Source: Pseudomonas pseudonitroreducens
GTDB taxonomy: Bacteria > Pseudomonadota > Gammaproteobacteria > Pseudomonadales > Pseudomonadaceae
DNA length: 64,000 nt
Assembly: GCF_021603645.1 (NCBI RefSeq)
Contig: NZ_BQHJ01000015.1
Location: forward strand, 120,132-184,131
Reading direction: 5' to 3'
Shown: piece by piece, positions 42,168-50,852 of the stretch
Layout of the letters: every line of letters begins with the position of its first letter
Numbering within the stretch: the first letter of the stretch is position 1
Notes under the pieces: generated by a model
Databases searched by the model: none
The model's input: only the letters and a program-made list of their open reading frames with translations
Told to the model about the DNA's origin: nothing
Made by a program: the position numbers and the translations under genes

Positions 42168-42383
42168 TCAGCAGTGCTTGTCCTGCTCGGCCTTCTTCGC
42201 GGCGTCGGGCTGGGCATTCTGTGCGGTCTGCTGCTCGGCATCGGTCTTGGCGCGGGTGGCCTGCATGGCCTGATAGTTGGCTTGGGTCAGGCGGTTGGTC
42301 ATCAGCGGTGACTCTTCGGCCATGGAAGCCTGGCTGGCGAGCAGGGCGGCGAGGATCAGGGCACTGGCAGTGAGCAGTTTCAT
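42168..42383 (-). CDS. Small exported protein of unknown function
   Basis: A 71-residue protein with a clear signal peptide (MKLLTASALILAALLASQAS, cleaved before MAEES or near it) and a mature part of about 50 residues rich in Gln, Ala and Lys. I do not recognise the family. The start at 42383 gives a proper signal peptide; an upstream ATG at 42437 would add 18 polar residues. GAGAA lies before the chosen start. It stands alone. Confidence 0.6.
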   Translation of the reverse strand: MKLLTASALILAALLASQASMAEESPLMTNRLTQANYQAMQATRAKTDAEQQTAQNAQPDAAKKAEQDKHC

Positions 42384-42716
42384 GCGGAAATTCTCGGGTA
42401 ATGGAGTTCTGGTGGGTGATTGCTCGCGAGTGGCCACAGTCTACTGATGGGTCACCGGGCGAACCCGTGAGGAAAACTGCTGGAAATGATCGAATCGCCG
42501 TGCGCCCAGCGCATCGGTATCTACCGGTGCTGCCCGGTAAATCCGTGGATGCGCCGAAGGCTCTGGGTTGCAGCCAGGTGTTGAGCGCAGTCGGCTGAGT
42601 TCGGACTGATCGAAAAAACACCGATCATTAAGGCTGGCTAACGAATCCATGCAAGCGGCCTAATGAGTCGCGAGCTGTCCTGCAAGGACCTTCGCGGCAT
42701 GGTTGATCCGCACAGA
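42384..42716. other. Intergenic region, nothing recognised
   Basis: No gene, repeat family or operator could be supported. Short open frames here have no ribosome binding site and no recognisable product. Confidence 0.5.
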
Positions 42717-42743
42717 AAAGGGGCCGCATCGCGCGGCCCCTTT
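42717..42743 (-). terminator. Intrinsic terminator of the LTA-synthase operon
   Basis: Minus strand GGGGCCGC-GCGAT-GCGGCCCC followed by TTTT, 16 bases after the last stop codon of the operon. Confidence 0.85.
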
Positions 42744-42758
42744 GCATGGGTGAACAGG

Positions 42759-44795
42759 TCATTCGCGGACGTTGCGGTAGAGCATCGCCCGCGAGGTCTC
42801 GTGCATCGCCCGGGTCAGCGCGGCAAGGCGCTGGAATTCTTCCGGATGATGCCCCGCGACGTTGTCCATTGGCGTCGGCGAGTAGATGTCATGCAGGGTT
42901 GGCGCGCTGCCATCGTGCTGCATCTGCAGGAGGAAGCGCTGGGTCACGCCGCCGATGAGCGGGAAGGTGCCTTCGCGCAGCACCAGCGGCACCACGCGCT
43001 CGCCTTCCGGAGCGGGTTGCTGCAGGTCGCGGCCCATGCCGCCGTTGACGTAGGGCTTGCCGAGCAGGCCGAGCACAGTGGGCAGCAGGTCCGCCAAGCC
43101 TACAGCTTCATTGAACTCGCGGGGCTTCAGCAGGCCCGGTGCGTAGATCATCAGCGGCACGTTGTTGCTCTCCAGCCCCAGCTGTTCGAAGCCTGGCGCC
43201 ATGTGCGGAATCTGGCTGATGCGCGTGTTGTGGTCGCCGAAGAACACAAAGATCGTATTGTCGAGGTAGCCATCGCGCTCGGCCATCTCCAGCAGCTTGC
43301 CGATGTTGAAGTCCAGCAGGCGCACCGCGTTGAACTGCTCCAGGCTGCGCGAGCCTGCGGCCTGCACCTGCTCCAGCGGCAGGTCGAGCGCGCGGAAACC
43401 GTCGTTGTCACGAGGGATGGTAAAGGGCCGGTGATTGCCGGAGGTCTGCAGGTAGGCGAAGAACGGCTGCTCTCTCGGCAACTGGCGCAGGATCGCCGTG
43501 CCTTCCTTGAAGAAGTCGAGGTCGGAGATGCCCCAGACGTCCACCAGCGGTGCCTTCCAGTGGCGCTCCTCGTACAGCCGCACGCCATCGATGCTGCGCT
43601 GGATCAGCGCGTTGATGTTCGCCCAGCCGGCGTTGCCGCCGATCATGTAGAACTTCTCGTAGCCGTCCAGGGCGTTGATCAGGCTGTGCTGGCGAGAGAT
43701 CAGCGGGTTGCGCGTGGCGGTCTGTTCGCGGGTCACATCGGGCACGCCGGTGATGCTGGCCCAGACGGTTTTCGCGGTGCCGGTCACCGGCACGTAGAAG
43801 TGTCGGAAGAACCAGCCCTCGCGAGCGATGCGGTCGAGGTTCGGGGTTGGCTTCAGCGGGTTGCCGTAGGCGCCGACGGCGCTGGTGCCGAGGGATTCCA
43901 GCATGACGAAGATCACGTTCGGCTGGCGTCCGCCGGCCAGCGCCGAAGCTTGCGCGGGTTGCTGGCGGCGGTAGTCGAGGGCTTGCTGGTCGGGGCTGTC
44001 GATGCCGAGGTAGCTCGCCATCAACGGGTAGTGCTTGCGCGCTTCGGCCTCGTCATAGGCGACGGGGTCGACGCGCAGCGTGTCGTAGAGGAACACCACC
44101 GGGTTCAGCCCGAGCGCGGCGATCTGCGCGTCGCCGCTGTAGAAGGCGTCGCTCCAGCGCAGCGGCACCGGGTTCTCCAGGTTGAGGTTGTCGAGCCGCC
44201 CGAGCAGGCCGAGGAACACCAGCGTGGAGACCAGCGCCGCACCGGCGGCGACCGCCCCACGCGAGATCGGCGTGCCAGGGCGCTTTAGTGTCCTGCGTTC
44301 GAGTTGCCAGAGCACGGCGAGCGTCAGCATCAGGCAGGCCAGCCAGCCAAGGCTGATCCAGATGACCGGATAGGTCTGCCAGACCATGCCGGTGGAGATC
44401 TGCGCGTCCTCGATGAAGCGCAGCACGGTGGCATTGATGCGTACGCCGAGGTAGGCGTAGTGGCCGAAGTCGAGGATATGCACCAGCAGCACCAGGCCCA
44501 CGGCCAGCGCCAGGTAGGCGCGGGCGACGCAGCGCACGGCGCGGCTGCGCAGCAGGTTCAGCCGGGGCAGCCAGGCCAGCAGCATCAGCGGCAGGACGAT
44601 CAGCAGCGCCAGGCGCAGGTCGAAGCGCAGACCGATGCCGAGGGTGCGCAGGATGTTGTGGTTTTCTCCCAGGGCCTGCCACGACAGCCCGGAAAAGCCC
44701 AACAGGAAGACCCCGCGCAGCAGCGCGAACAGGCAGAACAGCACGGCGGCGACACCGGTGAGGTATTGCAGGCGTCTGGAGCGAATCCAACTCAT
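42759..44795 (-). CDS. LTA synthase / sulfatase family membrane protein
   Basis: A 678-residue inner-membrane enzyme: four to five hydrophobic segments in residues 10-190, then a periplasmic alkaline-phosphatase-fold domain. VIFVMLESLGTSAVGAYG near residue 296 is the metal-binding start, GTAKTVWASITG near 340 holds the Thr nucleophile, and FVFFGDHNTRI near 515 gives further metal ligands. Such proteins move phosphoglycerol or phosphoethanolamine to glycans or lipids. In a Gram-negative host it may make phosphoglycerol decorations on glucans or surface polymers (inference). It overlaps the upstream membrane-protein gene by ATGA. Confidence 0.82.
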   Translation of the reverse strand: MSWIRSRRLQYLTGVAAVLFCLFALLRGVFLLGFSGLSWQALGENHNILRTLGIGLRFDLRLALLIVLPLMLLAWLPRLNLLRSRAVRCVARAYLALAVGLVLLVHILDFGHYAYLGVRINATVLRFIEDAQISTGMVWQTYPVIWISLGWLACLMLTLAVLWQLERRTLKRPGTPISRGAVAAGAALVSTLVFLGLLGRLDNLNLENPVPLRWSDAFYSGDAQIAALGLNPVVFLYDTLRVDPVAYDEAEARKHYPLMASYLGIDSPDQQALDYRRQQPAQASALAGGRQPNVIFVMLESLGTSAVGAYGNPLKPTPNLDRIAREGWFFRHFYVPVTGTAKTVWASITGVPDVTREQTATRNPLISRQHSLINALDGYEKFYMIGGNAGWANINALIQRSIDGVRLYEERHWKAPLVDVWGISDLDFFKEGTAILRQLPREQPFFAYLQTSGNHRPFTIPRDNDGFRALDLPLEQVQAAGSRSLEQFNAVRLLDFNIGKLLEMAERDGYLDNTIFVFFGDHNTRISQIPHMAPGFEQLGLESNNVPLMIYAPGLLKPREFNEAVGLADLLPTVLGLLGKPYVNGGMGRDLQQPAPEGERVVPLVLREGTFPLIGGVTQRFLLQMQHDGSAPTLHDIYSPTPMDNVAGHHPEEFQRLAALTRAMHETSRAMLYRNVRE

Positions 44796-45433
44796 CGTTC
44801 GATCTCGGCGAAATCCGTGGGCCGTTGCGCAGTGCGCGCACCGGCGAACAGCCTGCGGGCGCGCCGCAGCAGCGCAAGGCCGGCCCGCCTGAGGCAGTAG
44901 ACCCAGGCGTAGAGCGCCAGTAGCGGGTCCAGCAGGTAGTTCCAGTAGTTGCCGGAGCCGTCCCCGCGCAAGGCATACATCAGCGTCGCGACCAGCAGCA
45001 TTGCTGCCCCCAGGCCATTGCCGCGCAGCAGGAAGAGCAGGGTCAGCACGGCCATCGCCGCCAGCAGCCAGGTCGGCTCGTAGCCCCAGCGGAACGGGTC
45101 CAGATAGCTCAGGCCCAGGGACGCCGGGTAGAGCGCCAGCGCCAGCGCGGCGAAGGCCGGCAGCACGTCGCGCAGGTGGCTGGCACGGATCGGTACGCTG
45201 GCCAGGTGCGCCAGGCTGAAGCCGGCCAGCAGCACCAGCAGGCTGCTGGACAGGTCGTGGGTGAAGCTGCGCACCAGGATGGCCAGCGGCATGCCATCCA
45301 CGGGAAGCCAGGTCAGGGCGGCTGCCACCGCCAGTTTCAGCGCCTGCCAGTGACGTGCGGTGCCATACGGCGCGACAAGCAGGAAGAGCAACAGCGCCAG
45401 CGCAAGGTGCGCCTGCCAGAGTCCGAACGTCAT
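44792..45433 (-). CDS. Multi-pass membrane protein of unknown function
   Basis: A 213-residue protein with about six hydrophobic segments, beginning MTFGLWQAHLALALLLFLL and showing RGDGSGNYWNYLLDPLLALY near residue 158. I do not recognise a family. The start at 45433 overlaps the stop of the sialidase-like gene by ATGA, and its stop overlaps the LTA-synthase-like start. The coupling suggests it works with these envelope proteins. Confidence 0.72.
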   Translation of the reverse strand: MTFGLWQAHLALALLLFLLVAPYGTARHWQALKLAVAAALTWLPVDGMPLAILVRSFTHDLSSSLLVLLAGFSLAHLASVPIRASHLRDVLPAFAALALALYPASLGLSYLDPFRWGYEPTWLLAAMAVLTLLFLLRGNGLGAAMLLVATLMYALRGDGSGNYWNYLLDPLLALYAWVYCLRRAGLALLRRARRLFAGARTAQRPTDFAEIER

Positions 45434-46704
45434 GGTTTGCCCTCGACCCAGGCGTCGGTGAAGCTGACGTGCTTGATGAAGGTGTCGTTCCACGAATAGA
45501 CCAGGTGGTAGGCACCGGCGGCATCGCGGGCGAAGTAGGGGTACTCGTACTCGAAGCGGCACTGGCCGGATTCGCACATGCGCTGGCTGACGCTGGCGAG
45601 GAAGTGCTGCTCCAGGGCCTGCTGTTGCCGCGCATCGACCTCGTCCCAGGTTGCGCCGATCAGCGCGCGGAAGACTTGCGGCGGCACCGGGTCGCCCCAG
45701 GGGTCGGGAGATTCGTCGATCTGCGAGACCAGCCGCCAGTTGCGCAGTTGCGCGTCGGTTTCGTAGAGCGTGAGACGGAAACGGCCGTCCTCCAGGTCAT
45801 TCATCGCCACCAGCAGGTTGCCGTTGGCGCGGCCAACGGCAGCCAGCGACGAATTGGGGTTGCTCGGCTCCACCGGTTGCGGCTCGCTCCAGGTCTGCCC
45901 GGCGTCGGTGGTGCGGCTGGCCAGCACGCGATGGTGCTGCTCGCCGGCATAGCGCAGCAGGGCAATGGCCTGCCGGCCGTCCTGCGCCACCACCGTCGGT
46001 TGCAGCGAATGCTTGCCCTTGCTGATGCGGAATTTGTCCAGCACCTCGCCGTCGCGGCTGAGGTAGAGGTACTCGGCGAACTTGCCCATGAATTCGTGAT
46101 AGACCGGCAGGCCGATGGAGCCGTCGCGGTGAAACACCGGTGCGCCGCGCACCAGCGTGCTGAGATTGAGGAAGGGCGTGGTCACCAGTTGGCGTGGCTT
46201 GCTCCAGGTGAGGCCGAGGTCGTCCGAATGCATGGCATTGATCGCGCTGCCGGCCCAGCCACCGACCGAGACGGAGACGTAGAACAGCCACAGGCGGTTG
46301 TCCGGCGAGAGGGCGATGACCGGGTTGCCGAGCTTGCGGATGTGCTTGCGTACCGCCTGCTGGGTGCCGATGCGCGTGGCCAGCACGCGTTCGCTGGACC
46401 ATTGCCGGGTGCCGGCATCGAATTGCGCGGCGCGAATCTGCACATCGGCAGAACCCTCGCGGGTGCCGGCGAACCACGCCGCCATCAGCGCGCCGTCGGG
46501 CAGGGCGGTCAGGGAGGCGGAGTGGACGAAATCGCGCATGTCCGAGGAGGCGAAGCGTCGGCTCAACTCGGCGGGCGCCGCGCCCCCGGCGGGTGCGCTG
46601 GCAGCGAAATCGGCCACGTCGAACGAGGGCGACTGGTACCAGGCAAAGCCGAAGACGGCGGCGACCAGCAGGCCGCCTGCGGATCTGAGGGCCAGCCTGT
46701 TCAT
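45430..46704 (-). CDS. Exo-sialidase-like (BNR repeat) protein
   Basis: A 424-residue protein with an N-terminal signal anchor (LRSAGGLLVAAVFGFAWYQ), then a beta-propeller. Asp-box-like blocks are SDDLGLTWSKP near residue 167 and TTDAGQTWSEP near 287. The FVHSASLTALPDGALMAAWF and PVYHEFMGKFAEYLYL segments fit sialidase-like glycosidases of the BNR type. It should act in the periplasm or outside. Whether it cuts sialic acid or a related sugar is unknown. Overlaps with both neighbours by ATGA. Confidence 0.75.
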   Translation of the reverse strand: MNRLALRSAGGLLVAAVFGFAWYQSPSFDVADFAASAPAGGAAPAELSRRFASSDMRDFVHSASLTALPDGALMAAWFAGTREGSADVQIRAAQFDAGTRQWSSERVLATRIGTQQAVRKHIRKLGNPVIALSPDNRLWLFYVSVSVGGWAGSAINAMHSDDLGLTWSKPRQLVTTPFLNLSTLVRGAPVFHRDGSIGLPVYHEFMGKFAEYLYLSRDGEVLDKFRISKGKHSLQPTVVAQDGRQAIALLRYAGEQHHRVLASRTTDAGQTWSEPQPVEPSNPNSSLAAVGRANGNLLVAMNDLEDGRFRLTLYETDAQLRNWRLVSQIDESPDPWGDPVPPQVFRALIGATWDEVDARQQQALEQHFLASVSQRMCESGQCRFEYEYPYFARDAAGAYHLVYSWNDTFIKHVSFTDAWVEGKP

Positions 46705-46976
46705 CGTCGCAGCACCGGCTCGGCTTTCACCAGGGCGAAGGTGACGGGGTGGAAGTAGAGTTCGACACGATCGCTCTGCGGGTTGAAGGCGTAGATCTCG
46801 TAACAGTTGCCCGGTGTCACGCGGAACTTGGTGATGCGATAGCCCTGCTGCTTCATGGCCGAGCGGAAGATTGATTCCTGTTGCCAGGTGGATCGGTCCG
46901 CGCGGGTGCATTGCGCGTCGGCGAAGGCGAGGTTGGTGCTGCCCAGGGCGGCAGCGAGCGGGATGAGCTTCCACAT
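46701..46976 (-). CDS. Small exported PepSY-like protein
   Basis: A 91-residue protein: signal peptide MWKLIPLAAALGSTNLAFA, then a single small domain with SAMKQQGYRITKFRVTPGN and FHPVTFALVKAEPV, the shape of a PepSY domain. Two Cys (in QCTRAD and GNCYEI) might form a disulfide in the periplasm. It is the first gene of a four-gene operon in which all three junctions overlap by four bases. Confidence 0.65.
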   Translation of the reverse strand: MWKLIPLAAALGSTNLAFADAQCTRADRSTWQQESIFRSAMKQQGYRITKFRVTPGNCYEIYAFNPQSDRVELYFHPVTFALVKAEPVLRR

Positions 46977-47254
46977 GGGGCCTGTCCGGTAGGTCGAAGG
47001 CGCCAAGTTAGAAACCGAAATGTGAATTAAATGTTAAATATAACAAGCAGTTACACTGCTTTTTTGGTGGCCTGGGACGGGTGTTTCCGGCTGCTTTCCG
47101 GCGAGCCTAACGGCTGATTCGGCGTCGCGCCAAACCGCTTTTGATGACTTTCTGTTTCGCAGCGGGGCGTCTGGCGGGAGGAGGCGCAACGCGCAGGCCG
47201 GTCGAGCATCGTGCGCGCGCAAGGGAGCGCCGGGCGGCGCTCCCTTGCAGAGGG
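46977..47254. other. Intergenic region with AT-rich promoter area
   Basis: The part 47020-47070 is unusually AT-rich for this window and includes the hairpin AAGCAGT-3-ACTGCTT with a T run on the plus strand. On the minus strand it offers TATATTT-type -10 candidates for the PepSY operon. A 12-bp inverted repeat at 47221-47245 lies just after the molbindin stop and may end that transcript. Confidence 0.45.
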
Positions 47255-47683
47255 TCAGGCCGGTACGCCGAGGATGACGTGGGAGGCCTTGATCACCGCC
47301 GTGGCGGCGGCGCCGGGCACCAGGCCGAGCTCCTCGACGGCATCGCGGGTGACGATGGAGTAGACCTGGGTGCCGCCGGCCAGCTCGATCACCACTTCGG
47401 CGTTGACCGCGCCGTCAGTGACGCTGACGACCTTGCCCGGCAGGCAGTTGCGCGCCGACAGGCGGATGTCGCTGGCCTCGGTCATCAGCACGACCCAGGG
47501 CGCCTTGACCAGGGCGACGGCTGCGGCGCCAGCAGCCAGCTTCAGGCTGTTGACGCTTTCCACGGTGACCACTGCCACCAGGGTTTCGCCGCCGGCCAGT
47601 TCAAGCACGACTTCGCTGTTGACCGCACCGGCGCGGACTTCGCGAACCTTGCCCTGGAAGACATTGCGTGCACTGACTTTCAT
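47255..47683 (-). CDS. Molbindin with two Mop domains
   Basis: A 142-residue protein with two tandem Mop/TOBE repeats. Repeat 1 starts MKVSARNVFQGKVREVRAGA and repeat 2 starts IRLSARNCLPGKVVSVTDGA near residue 73. Di-Mop molbindins store or deliver molybdate in the cytoplasm. GGAGAG precedes the ATG at 47683; the extension to 47722 is not needed. Confidence 0.88.
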   Translation of the reverse strand: MKVSARNVFQGKVREVRAGAVNSEVVLELAGGETLVAVVTVESVNSLKLAAGAAAVALVKAPWVVLMTEASDIRLSARNCLPGKVVSVTDGAVNAEVVIELAGGTQVYSIVTRDAVEELGLVPGAAATAVIKASHVILGVPA

Positions 47684-47764
47684 CGTTTCTCTCCATGTTG
47701 GATTCAGAAAAATCCTGACCAAAATGTCAAGAAACGCTATGGAATTACCACCACAACGAGTGTT

Positions 47765-48106
47765 TCAGGCCTTCACGTAGACCCATGCCTGCAACCCCGA
47801 CTGCAGCTGCGCATTGATCCGCTGGTAGTCGGACACCTCGTAGGTATCGGCCGCCAGCAGCTCCTGCGGGGTGATCTCGAACACCGTGCCGGGCACCCGG
47901 TCCGTGTCCACGCCGCTGTACTGCACGATCGGATGATGGGTCTTGCCGCTGGTGGCCAGCACGGCGGGGTCGGTGATTTCCAGCCATTCTTGGCGAAAGC
48001 CCACCAGGGCGTCGGCATGCCCGCGAAGTTCGCGGCCGAAGCTGGCCAGTTGCACGGCCTTGTCCTGCAGGGTGCCGTAGGAGAACAGCAGTACGCTATC
48101 GCTCAT
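47765..48106 (-). CDS. Gamma-glutamylcyclotransferase-like protein (AIG2 family)
   Basis: A 113-residue protein beginning LLFSYGTLQDKAVQLASFGR, the YGTL signature of the GGCT/AIG2 fold. The end VSDYQRINAQLQSGLQAWVYV is also typical. It may act on gamma-glutamyl peptides, but many members have other roles. It starts 15 bases after the M24 gene, so the two are likely co-transcribed. Confidence 0.8.
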   Translation of the reverse strand: MSDSVLLFSYGTLQDKAVQLASFGRELRGHADALVGFRQEWLEITDPAVLATSGKTHHPIVQYSGVDTDRVPGTVFEITPQELLAADTYEVSDYQRINAQLQSGLQAWVYVKA

Positions 48107-48121
48107 CGCTTGTGCTCCGTG

Positions 48122-48787
48122 TCAGGCCAGCAGGTCTTCGTAGAAGGCGCCATAGGCTTTGCTCGGGTGGGCGAGCTGGATCTCCAGGATCCACAGGCCG
48201 CGATTGGGGTGTTCGGCGTAGTCGCCCAGATCGCCGGCGCGGTAGATGGCGTGGGGGAAGTCGCTGACGCGGTGGCCCTTGATGTCCAGGTTGAGCTTCC
48301 AGCCCATGGCCTCGGCCTGCTGGTGGGCGAAGTCATAGAGTGCGACGCCGCTGCAGCCGGTGTCGCGCCAGTGTGCCGCGACGCGCTCGAACAGCGACTT
48401 GGCTGCCGCTGCGCAGGCCACCATCTGCGGATCGTTGCCGGTGACGAAGGTGGCGCCGGCATCGCCTTCATGGCCGCGCCAGACCACGCCCATGTCGATG
48501 AAGAAGATGTCGTCCGTACCGAGCGCCGGGTTGCCCTCGGAGCGCTGCTTGAAGGTCTTCAGGGTGTTGGCGCCGAAACGGATCAGCAGCGGATGCCAGA
48601 TACGCTCCATGCCCAGGTCGGCGAGCACCTGCTTGCCGATGGCGACGGCTTCCAGCTCGGTCATGCCGGGGCGGATCGCGGCGGCGATGGCGTCCACGGC
48701 TTCCCAGGTGCGGGCCTGGGCGTACTGCATCGATTCCAGCGCGTAATTCGCGCCAACGGCTTCCTTGGCATACACGGCGGTGTTCAT
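48122..48787 (-). CDS. M24 family metallopeptidase-like protein
   Basis: A 221-residue protein with only the pita-bread domain. Metal ligands can be placed at Asp of DIFFIDMGVVW, Asp of HEGDAGATFV, His of VSDFPHAIY, Glu of LWILEIQLA and Glu of FYEDLLA. M24 members are aminopeptidases (Met or Xaa-Pro) or creatinase-like hydrolases. The lack of an N-terminal domain points to a small stand-alone peptidase. Substrate unknown. Confidence 0.78.
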   Translation of the reverse strand: MNTAVYAKEAVGANYALESMQYAQARTWEAVDAIAAAIRPGMTELEAVAIGKQVLADLGMERIWHPLLIRFGANTLKTFKQRSEGNPALGTDDIFFIDMGVVWRGHEGDAGATFVTGNDPQMVACAAAAKSLFERVAAHWRDTGCSGVALYDFAHQQAEAMGWKLNLDIKGHRVSDFPHAIYRAGDLGDYAEHPNRGLWILEIQLAHPSKAYGAFYEDLLA

Positions 48788-48861
48788 GTCCCTTTCCTCT
48801 GAACGTCAGGCTAATCGGCGTATATATTTCTACATAGCGATGCCGGAATTCAATCGCCGTT

Positions 48862-49197
48862 TCAGCAACAGGACATGGCGCAGGCGATGAATGCGGTGGT
48901 CAGGGTGGTGATGCTCAGTCCGATCAGGAACAGGCTGTCGGCGATGCGCTCCAGGCGGTGGTTGCGCTGCAGCTTGCGGGTGCGCAGGCCGAAATAGGCG
49001 GTAAGGGTGGTCGCCAGGTAGATCACCGTGTTCACCGCGAGCATGTCCTGGCCGATCAGGTCGACGCGGTGCTGGCCGACGATGATGCGCAGGATGCCCA
49101 CTACTGTCAGGCACACGCCGACCATGGCGCCGGACGCGGCGAAGATGTGCACGCAGATATCGTCGTCCAGTTGCGCGGTGTGGCTCTTGTGGCTCAT
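48862..49197 (-). CDS. Small membrane protein of unknown function
   Basis: A 111-residue protein with three hydrophobic stretches (near residues 18-40, 50-68 and 86-108), beginning MSHKSHTAQLDDDICVHIF and ending in a double Cys. I do not recognise a family. AGGAGAC precedes the start. It is divergent from the TetR gene. Confidence 0.65.
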   Translation of the reverse strand: MSHKSHTAQLDDDICVHIFAASGAMVGVCLTVVGILRIIVGQHRVDLIGQDMLAVNTVIYLATTLTAYFGLRTRKLQRNHRLERIADSLFLIGLSITTLTTAFIACAMSCC

Positions 49198-49263
49198 GGC
49201 GGGGTCTCCTGCGCCGGCCGCTGCGGTTCATCCGCTCGACTTGCCGGTCTCGATGTGGCTGCC

Positions 49264-49965
49264 ATGATAGGTAGGACGCGACGCTTGCTGTACTCGCTTT
49301 CCCGGTGGCCCCAGGTGAACCGAAAAACAGCGGAAAATCAGCCAGATAGCCGTCGTCTGCCGCGGCAGGCGCGGGCGCTGGAGAAGGTCGAGCTCATATT
49401 GGAGGCGTCGCGGCGCATCCTCGAGCGCCACGGCCTGGAGGGTTTCACCACCAACCATGTGGCGGAACTGGCCGGGGTCAGCGTCGGCTCGCTCTACCAG
49501 TACTTCCCCAACAAGGAACGCATCCTCGACGAGCTGGCCCGCCGCGAACTGGCAGCGTTGGCCGCCGGCATCATGGGCGCGCTCACCGGGCGCCCGCCGG
49601 AGACCCCGGGCGAGCGTATCCGCGCGGTGATCCACGCGGCTGTCAGCGCCTACGGCGGACGCACCGGCGCGCACAAGGCGCTGATGCACTACCTGATGAC
49701 GCGCGGCGGCGGCAGCCCGCTGCCAGCCTTGCGTGGCAGCGTCATGAGCCACCTGGTGACCCACGGCCTGGTCGATCACCACCAGCAGCTGCGCAAGCTC
49801 GACGAGGCCGAGGTCTTCGTTCTCGCCCATGCCGTGGGAGGCGTGCTGCGCGCGCTGCTGGAAGACCCCGGCGCCCTGGCCCCGGGGCGGCGCGAGAGCA
49901 TCGAGGAGGCGCTGGTGCAACTGGTGCTGGCGTACTACCGGTTATCCGCGACGCCGACCGGCTGA
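49264..49965 (+). CDS. TetR family regulator
   Basis: A 233-residue TetR protein with the helix-turn-helix GFTTNHVAELAGVSVGSLYQ near residues 60-79 followed by YFPNKERILDEL. The ligand domain is unassigned. The ATG at 49264 has no clear ribosome binding site; a GTG at 49315 with GGTGG six to ten bases before it would give a 216-residue form starting VNRKTAENQ. It is divergent from the small membrane protein and may control it (inference). Confidence 0.78.
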   Translation: MIGRTRRLLYSLSRWPQVNRKTAENQPDSRRLPRQARALEKVELILEASRRILERHGLEGFTTNHVAELAGVSVGSLYQYFPNKERILDELARRELAALAAGIMGALTGRPPETPGERIRAVIHAAVSAYGGRTGAHKALMHYLMTRGGGSPLPALRGSVMSHLVTHGLVDHHQQLRKLDEAEVFVLAHAVGGVLRALLEDPGALAPGRRESIEEALVQLVLAYYRLSATPTG

Positions 49966-49977
49966 TTCACGGCGCGC

Positions 49978-50451
49978 TCAGTCGCCGTCGGCCGGGTAGT
50001 CGAAGCAGGCGAACGCCTGGCCACCGTACGTGTCCTGCTGCCGTCGGCAAGCGTTGCTCTGTGCTTCGCAGGCGGCAACGGAGCGGGCGTCGGCGGCCGG
50101 CACCACGATGCGCACACTGGGCAGGCCCTGCTCGTAACCATGGGCGATGAGCAGCTCGCCAACACGTGCCAGCAGGTCGGGGTCCTGGCAGCTCTCGGCC
50201 AGATTGGCGCAGGCGTGGCCAACGTCGCGGACCCGGCTGGCATCGGGTTCCAGCACGAGGCTGGCGATGCCTGAGCGATCCTGCTCGCCGTCCTTGAACA
50301 CGTCATAGAAAATCACCGGTGCACCGGTCGGCTTGAAGACTTTCACTTCCCTGGGCTGCAGGCTGAAGCCCTCGCCATAGAGGACTTGCGCCTCGGCGAA
50401 GGCTTCGCCGGGCTGGACGGCGCGCAGATCTTTACCATTGACGACGGTCAT
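49978..50451 (-). CDS. Conserved-looking hypothetical protein
   Basis: A 157-residue soluble protein. It begins MTVVNGKDLRAVQPGEAFAE and has four Cys in its C-terminal third. I recognise no domain. GCAACTCGACATG precedes the start, with only a weak ribosome binding site. It is convergent with the TetR gene, 12 bases apart. Codon use looks like its neighbours. Confidence 0.6.
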   Translation of the reverse strand: MTVVNGKDLRAVQPGEAFAEAQVLYGEGFSLQPREVKVFKPTGAPVIFYDVFKDGEQDRSGIASLVLEPDASRVRDVGHACANLAESCQDPDLLARVGELLIAHGYEQGLPSVRIVVPAADARSVAACEAQSNACRRQQDTYGGQAFACFDYPADGD

Positions 50452-50537
50452 GTCGAGTTGCTCCGGTAAGCGTGGCCCCCACTCAGCCTAGCTCCGTCAC
50501 CGTCGGCACTCATCATTCATTTGAAGGAAACGGCGCG

Positions 50538-50852
50538 CTACAGCCACCAGCGCAGCAGGTAGAAGGCGCCCATGCTGAGGATCACGCTGAGCAGCACGTT
50601 GCGCGTCCACAGCACCAGCGCCACGGCCACCACGCCGCCGAGCAGGTAGGGATTGTCCAGGCGCAGGTTCAGCTGGTGCTCGGGAAGGAACACGATGGGC
50701 CCGCAGATCGCAGTGAGCATTCCCGGTACGGCGAAGCCGAGGAATTGCCGCACGTTGCTGCTCAGGCGGATCGGCAGGCGTGGTTCGAGGAATACGTAGC
50801 GGTTGAAGAAGACGATCAGGCCCATGCCCAGGATCACTGCCCAGACCATCAT
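50538..50852 (-). CDS. azlD: AzlD family branched-chain amino acid exporter subunit
   Basis: A 104-residue membrane protein with four hydrophobic segments, beginning MMVWAVILGMGLIVFFNRY and holding FAVPGMLTAICGPIVFLPEH near residue 38. It partners AzlC for export of branched-chain or related compounds. It overlaps azlC by ATGA. Confidence 0.85.
   Translation of the reverse strand: MMVWAVILGMGLIVFFNRYVFLEPRLPIRLSSNVRQFLGFAVPGMLTAICGPIVFLPEHQLNLRLDNPYLLGGVVAVALVLWTRNVLLSVILSMGAFYLLRWWL

Noticed and set aside
46990-47060. PmrA or PhoP box in the AT-rich region before the PepSY operon
   Set aside because: TTTAAC and TTTAAT half-sites occur but with a one-base, not five-base, spacing.
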